Source: an uncultured Collinsella sp. (GTDB lineage Bacteria; Actinomycetota; Coriobacteriia; Coriobacteriales; Coriobacteriaceae). Taken from it: a DNA stretch of 17,708 nucleotides. A program made the position numbers and the translations under genes. The DNA is taken from positions 1-17,708 of the forward strand of contig USFU01000018.1 in NCBI GenBank assembly GCA_900554135.1, in the 5' to 3' direction. Positions 14,087-17,708 of this stretch are shown here, one piece after another (position 1 is the first letter of the stretch; every line of letters begins with the position of its first letter). The notes under the pieces were generated by a model. That model searched no databases. It was not told the DNA's origin and was given only the letters and a program-made list of their open reading frames with translations.

Positions 14087-14223
14087 TGCTTCTCCAGTCG
14101 GTTTTGCATCGCTTGCTTTTTGCGTTCTAGCATACACTACCTGCCTGACTGATAAATCAACCGTTTACCGGACAATATCGACCACTCACCCCTAAATCCT
14201 TGTTGCTCTTCCAAAAATGTCTT

Positions 14224-14260
14224 ACGTTGTCATTAACGAAATGACAACGTTGTCATTTCG
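14224..14260. promoter_or_regulatory. LacI-2 operator with overlapping palindromes
   Basis: A perfect palindrome runs from 14237 to 14260, with core AATGACAACGTTGTCATT at 14240-14257 and a CG centre. A third half-site ACGTTGTCATT at 14224-14234 forms a second perfect 11-bp inverted repeat with 14240-14250. TTGTCA at 14250-14255 could act as a -35 box, with TAAACA at 14273-14278 as a weak -10 (17-bp spacer), so a bound repressor would cover the promoter of EIICB-2. Confidence 0.75.
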
Positions 14261-14361
14261 CAATGCCCTCCTTAAACAGGAAGGTTTCCGGGCAGTCCTG
14301 ACCATCCATCGACGACCAGTTCCATCCACATGCATCGCGCATCAAGCAGCAAAGGAGCTCT

Positions 14362-16140
14362 ATGGACGCCATCGTAAAGATGCTCGAAAAGCATCAACCG
14401 TTCTTTGAGAAGATCTCGAGGAATATCTACCTACAGGCCATCAAGGACGGATTCCTTGGGTGCATGCCCATTGTCCTCACCTCTTCGATCTTTCTGCTCA
14501 TTGCCACCCTTCCCGGCGTAGTCGGCATCACGCTGCCCCAGCCGCTCATCGACTGGTGCAACAAGCTCTACAACTTCACCATGGGCGTCATGGGCATCAT
14601 GGTTGCCGGCACCACTGCCAAGAACTTCACGGCATCTATGAACCGTCGTATGCCCGCCGGCAAAGTGCTCAACGACGGTTCCACCATGGTGGCCGCCCAG
14701 TGCAGCATGCTGCTGCTCGCAGTCACGCAGTTCACCACCAAGTTCAACGGCTCCGAACTTTCGGTCTTCGATTGCACCAGCATGGGCACGCGCGGTCTGT
14801 TCTCGGCCTATATCGCCGCGTTCATCACCGTGTGGGTCTACAAATTCTGTGTCTCGCGCGATCTGACCATTAAGCTGCCCAAGGAGGTCCCGGGCGCCAT
14901 CGCTCAGAACTTCCGCGACATCATCCCCTTTGGCGGCGCCGTCATCATCTGCGGCATCATCGATGTCGTCGTGCGCAACCTCATGGGCGTTCCGTTCTCC
15001 GAGCTGCTTATCAAACTGCTCTCCCCGCTCTTCACCGCTGCAGAAACCTATCCTGGCCTTATCCTTATCCAGGCAGCCACCGCGTTCTTCTGGTTCATCG
15101 GCGTCCACGGCCCCTCGATCGTCCAGCCGGGCATCGACCCCATCCGTCTTGCCAACCAGGCCGAGAACCTGCAGGTTCTGCTGGCAGGCGGCCACCCCGC
15201 CCATTCCCTCACCTTTAACATGTCGCTCGTAGGTGAGTTCGGCGGCACCGGCGCCACGTTCATCGTGCCGCTTCTGCTGATTCTCTTTATGAAGTCCAAG
15301 CAGCTCAAAGCCGTCGGTAAGGCCTCGATTGTTCCTGTTGCCTTCGCCGTCAACGAACCGCTGCTCTTTGGCGCGCCGATGATCCTTAACCCCTACATGC
15401 TCATCCCCTTTGTTGCCGCCGGTTGCGTCAACGTGAGCGTTGCCAAGTTCTTTATCGATAACGTGGGTATGAACGGCTTCTCCTTCGTGGTGCCTTGGGC
15501 CACCCCCGCCCCCATCGGCATTTTCATCACCACGAACTTCCAGCTCATTGCCTTGGTGTTCGTCGCGATCATCATCTTGCTGGACGCCGTCATCTACCTA
15601 CCGTTCTTGAAGGCATACGATAAGCTGCTCTGCGACCAGGAAGCCGAGCGCGCCGCCGAGCTGGGTCTCGAGTCCGATGGTGCTGCCACCATCGCTGCCA
15701 GCACCCCTGCGCCCGCTGTCGAGCAGACCGCCGCTTCCGTCGAGCCGACCGCCGCTGCCGTCGACAGCGAGCCTGTCGCCGATCAGCCCGAGCCCGCCGC
15801 CGACGCATCCGCCAAGAAGGACGTCGATGGCCTGAAGGTCCTCGTCCTGTGCGCCGGCGCCGGCACCTCTGCCATGCTTGCCAACGCCATCAAGGAGGGT
15901 GCCGCACAGACCGGAGAGAACATCGCTTCCTCCGCAGGCGCCTATGGCCAGCACACTGCCATCATGGATCAGTACGACGTCATCGTGCTTGCCCCGCAGG
16001 TTCGTAGCTACTACAACGACATGAAGGCCGACACCGATCGTCTGGGCATTAAGCTGCTCGCCCCGCGCGGTAAGGAATATATCGACCTTACCCGTGACCC
16101 CGCTGGCGCCATCAAGTGGCTCCGCGAGAACCTCGACTAG
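14362..16140 (+). CDS. PTS lactose-type EIICB component 2
   Basis: The 592-residue protein is a paralogue of the EIICB at 9456, with the same plan. The EIIC domain (about 1-420) carries GVHGPSIVQP (H249) and FAVNEPLLFGAPMILNP. A longer Ala/Pro/Glu linker (about 425-488) is followed by the EIIB domain with phospho-cysteine C497 in VLVLCAGAGTSAM. The EIIB loop reads CAGAGTSAML where EIICB-1 has CQGGGTSGLL, so interaction with EIIA may differ. AAGGAG lies five bases before the ATG. It is followed by lacG-2 and probably imports a second beta-galactoside, or lactose under other conditions. No EIIA gene is adjacent; LacF at 7542 is the nearest partner. Confidence 0.9.
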   Translation: MDAIVKMLEKHQPFFEKISRNIYLQAIKDGFLGCMPIVLTSSIFLLIATLPGVVGITLPQPLIDWCNKLYNFTMGVMGIMVAGTTAKNFTASMNRRMPAGKVLNDGSTMVAAQCSMLLLAVTQFTTKFNGSELSVFDCTSMGTRGLFSAYIAAFITVWVYKFCVSRDLTIKLPKEVPGAIAQNFRDIIPFGGAVIICGIIDVVVRNLMGVPFSELLIKLLSPLFTAAETYPGLILIQAATAFFWFIGVHGPSIVQPGIDPIRLANQAENLQVLLAGGHPAHSLTFNMSLVGEFGGTGATFIVPLLLILFMKSKQLKAVGKASIVPVAFAVNEPLLFGAPMILNPYMLIPFVAAGCVNVSVAKFFIDNVGMNGFSFVVPWATPAPIGIFITTNFQLIALVFVAIIILLDAVIYLPFLKAYDKLLCDQEAERAAELGLESDGAATIAASTPAPAVEQTAASVEPTAAAVDSEPVADQPEPAADASAKKDVDGLKVLVLCAGAGTSAMLANAIKEGAAQTGENIASSAGAYGQHTAIMDQYDVIVLAPQVRSYYNDMKADTDRLGIKLLAPRGKEYIDLTRDPAGAIKWLRENLD

Positions 16141-16155
16141 TTACCTCCCTCTGTT

Positions 16156-16182
16156 GGTGCCCGAATCCCCAGTTCGGGCACC
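16156..16182 (+). other. Hairpin between EIICB-2 and lacG-2
   Basis: A 10-bp perfect stem GGTGCCCGAA/TTCGGGCACC (16156-16165 with 16173-16182, 7-base loop) is followed by pyrimidines but no T-run. It occupies the same position as the hairpin in module 1 with a different sequence. Confidence 0.6.
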
Positions 16183-16216
16183 TCTCCCTATTCGTATCCC
16201 ACAGAAAGGATGACTC

Positions 16217-17638
16217 ATGACCAATCCCATGCAGTTCCCCGACGGCTTTGTGTTTGGCGGCGCCACCGCCGCTTACCAGGTTGAGGGCGAGACCCGCACG
16301 CACGGCAAGGGCAAAGTGCCCTGGGACGATTTCCTGGCAGCCCAAGGTCGCTTCTCCCCCGATCCCGCAAGCGACTTCTACAACAAGTACCCGGTCGATA
16401 TCGACCTGTGCCAGCGCTTCGGCATCAACGGCATCCGTGTCTCCATCGCTTGGAGCCGCATCTTCCCCAACGGCACTGGTGAGATTAACCCCGAGGGCGT
16501 TGCCTTCTATCACGAGCTCTTTGCCACCTGCAACAATGCCGGCGTTATCCCCTATGTCACGCTCGATCACTTCGATACGCCCGAGGCCTTCTACCAGGAC
16601 GGCGGCGAGGGCTTTTTGACGCGCACGACCATCGATGCCTTCGTCGAGTACGCCAAGTTCTGCTTTGCCGAGTTCACCGAGGTCAAGCACTGGTTTACCT
16701 TTAACGAGATTCCCGCAACCGCCGAGGGCAGCTTTATCGTCGGCAACTGGCCGCACGGCGAGAAGTATCGCTTGGACAAGGCCTTCCAGCTCATGCACAA
16801 CATGATGGTGGCCCACGCCAAGGCTGTCGTCGCCTTCCATGAGGGCGGCTTTGAGGGCGAGATCGGCATTGTCCAGAACCTGGAGCCCAAGTATCCCCTC
16901 GACCCCAACAACGCCGCCGACTGCGAGGCAGCCCGCATGGCCGACGTCATCAACAACCGCTGGGTACTCGACGCCACCTTCCGCGGCCACTATGCAGCCG
17001 ACACCATGGAGGCTGCGACCAAGCTGGCCCATATCGCCGGCGGCGAGCTCGACGTCCGCGACGAGGACATCGCCGCGCTGACCGCCGCGCTCCCCTACAA
17101 CGATTGCCTGGGCGTCAACACCTACAAGTGTCAGTTCCTGCGTGCCGCCGAGGGCGAAAACGACATCAACCACAATGGCACCGGCGACAAGGGCTCCTCG
17201 CGCTGGTTCCTCAAGGGCGTGGGCGAGTCGTGCGTGCGCGAAGGCGTACCCACCACCGATTGGGACTGGATCATCTATCCCGAGGGCCTCTACGACCTGC
17301 TGCTCCGCATTAAGAACGATTACCCCAACTACAAGAAGATCTACATCACCGAGAACGGCATGGGCTATAAGGACGACTTCGAGGACGGCTTTATCGATGA
17401 CGCCCCTCGCATCGACTATATGCGTCAGCATCTCGCATGGATCCTCAAGGCGATTGACGGCGGCGTAAACGTCGACGGCTACTTTGTGTGGTCGCTGCAG
17501 GATCAGTTCTCCTGGACCAACGGCTACAACAAGCGCTACGGCCTGTTCTACATCGACTTTGAGACCCAGAAGCGCTATCCCAAGGCGAGCGCGTACTGGT
17601 ACAAGAACTTCGCAGAGACCGGCCTGCTCATGGCCTAG
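16217..17638 (+). CDS. lacG: 6-phospho-beta-galactosidase 2 (GH1)
   Basis: This 473-residue GH1 enzyme is closely related to the one at 11302. The acid/base is E164 in TFNEI, the nucleophile E379 in ITENGMG, and the phosphate-binding S432, K439, Y441 lie in SWTNGYNKRYG with the galactoside-associated W433, so 6-phospho-beta-galactosidase is favoured over 6-phospho-beta-glucosidase. Differences from copy 1 cluster near the active-site entrance: VTLDHFDTP instead of VTLHHFDTP, and AFYQDGGEGFLTR instead of LPLFEKGDFLNR, plus a different segment after FNEI (PATAEGSFIVGNWPHG). A shifted aglycone preference is therefore possible. AAGGA precedes the ATG. It is the last gene of the operon, with a terminator directly after. 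Confidence 0.93.
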   Translation: MTNPMQFPDGFVFGGATAAYQVEGETRTHGKGKVPWDDFLAAQGRFSPDPASDFYNKYPVDIDLCQRFGINGIRVSIAWSRIFPNGTGEINPEGVAFYHELFATCNNAGVIPYVTLDHFDTPEAFYQDGGEGFLTRTTIDAFVEYAKFCFAEFTEVKHWFTFNEIPATAEGSFIVGNWPHGEKYRLDKAFQLMHNMMVAHAKAVVAFHEGGFEGEIGIVQNLEPKYPLDPNNAADCEAARMADVINNRWVLDATFRGHYAADTMEAATKLAHIAGGELDVRDEDIAALTAALPYNDCLGVNTYKCQFLRAAEGENDINHNGTGDKGSSRWFLKGVGESCVREGVPTTDWDWIIYPEGLYDLLLRIKNDYPNYKKIYITENGMGYKDDFEDGFIDDAPRIDYMRQHLAWILKAIDGGVNVDGYFVWSLQDQFSWTNGYNKRYGLFYIDFETQKRYPKASAYWYKNFAETGLLMA

Positions 17639-17660
17639 TTTCAGCCACATACCCCTTGTC

Positions 17661-17708
17661 GGCCGCATGCGAATACCCCCACGGGCTCGCATGCGGCCTT
17701 TTTGTTTT
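17661..17708 (+). terminator. Terminator of the EIICB-2/lacG-2 operon
   Basis: A 12-bp perfect stem GGCCGCATGCGA/TCGCATGCGGCC (17661-17672 with 17687-17698) is followed by TTTTTGTTTT up to the window end. Confidence 0.93.

Noticed and set aside
14087..14137. Longer LacI-2 starting at 14137
   Set aside because: LacI-family proteins begin shortly before the HTH; the extra 17 residues are polar with no Shine-Dalgarno, whereas GGAG lies at 14092-14095 before the GTG at 14086.
16112..17692. 526-residue open frame on the minus strand
   Set aside because: It lies wholly opposite lacG-2 and its flanks, and the lacG-2 frame has full GH1 motifs; this is the same antisense artefact as opposite lacG-1 (11005-12060).

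Overview
The window looks like a chromosomal segment from a Coriobacteriia gut anaerobe, most likely Collinsella or a close relative. This is inferred from the high-GC, CGC/GGC-rich coding style, the class II galT, and a complete set of lactose-PTS / tagatose-6-phosphate genes. No rRNA or other marker gene is present, so the genus is an inference.

Layout. (1) 1-831: 3' end of a class II galT with its terminator. (2) 864-2406: a DUF4143-type AAA ATPase gene preceded by three 33-bp tandem repeats and bracketed by two copies of a 34-bp imperfect direct repeat. It looks like an inserted accessory module. (3) 2466-5953, minus strand: lacA, lacB, a lacX-like aldose epimerase and lacC. These convert galactose-6-P to tagatose-6-P and then tagatose-1,6-bisP. 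Two diverged copies of a foldable element lie immediately 3' of lacB and lacC, and their helices are kept by compensatory base changes. (4) 6261-7283, minus: an unrecognised membrane protein. (5) 7542-9099, minus: lacF (EIIA-Lac), then a LacI-family regulator (LacI-1) upstream of it. (6) 9456-12741, plus: EIICB-Lac 1 and 6-phospho-beta-galactosidase 1. (7) 12916-13057: two diverged copies of an inverted-repeat element. (8) 13076-14086, minus: LacI-2. (9) 14362-17638, plus: EIICB-Lac 2 and 6-phospho-beta-galactosidase 2, with a terminator at the right edge.

How it works together. The EIICB proteins import and phosphorylate lactose or a related beta-galactoside, using phosphate from the single LacF encoded here. 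LacG cleaves the product into galactose-6-P and glucose. LacAB isomerises galactose-6-P and LacC phosphorylates the tagatose-6-P. No lacD (tagatose-1,6-bisP aldolase) is visible. The LacI<-/->EIICB-lacG unit occurs twice as diverged paralogues. The two divergent promoter regions carry related palindromes of the form AATGnnAACGTTGnCATT, differing mainly at the bases a LacI-type recognition helix is expected to read.

The strongest candidate for something undescribed is the pair of covarying structured elements at about 2466-2605 and 4794-4932. Next are the tandem dyads upstream of the ATPase gene and the two-module operator arrangement.
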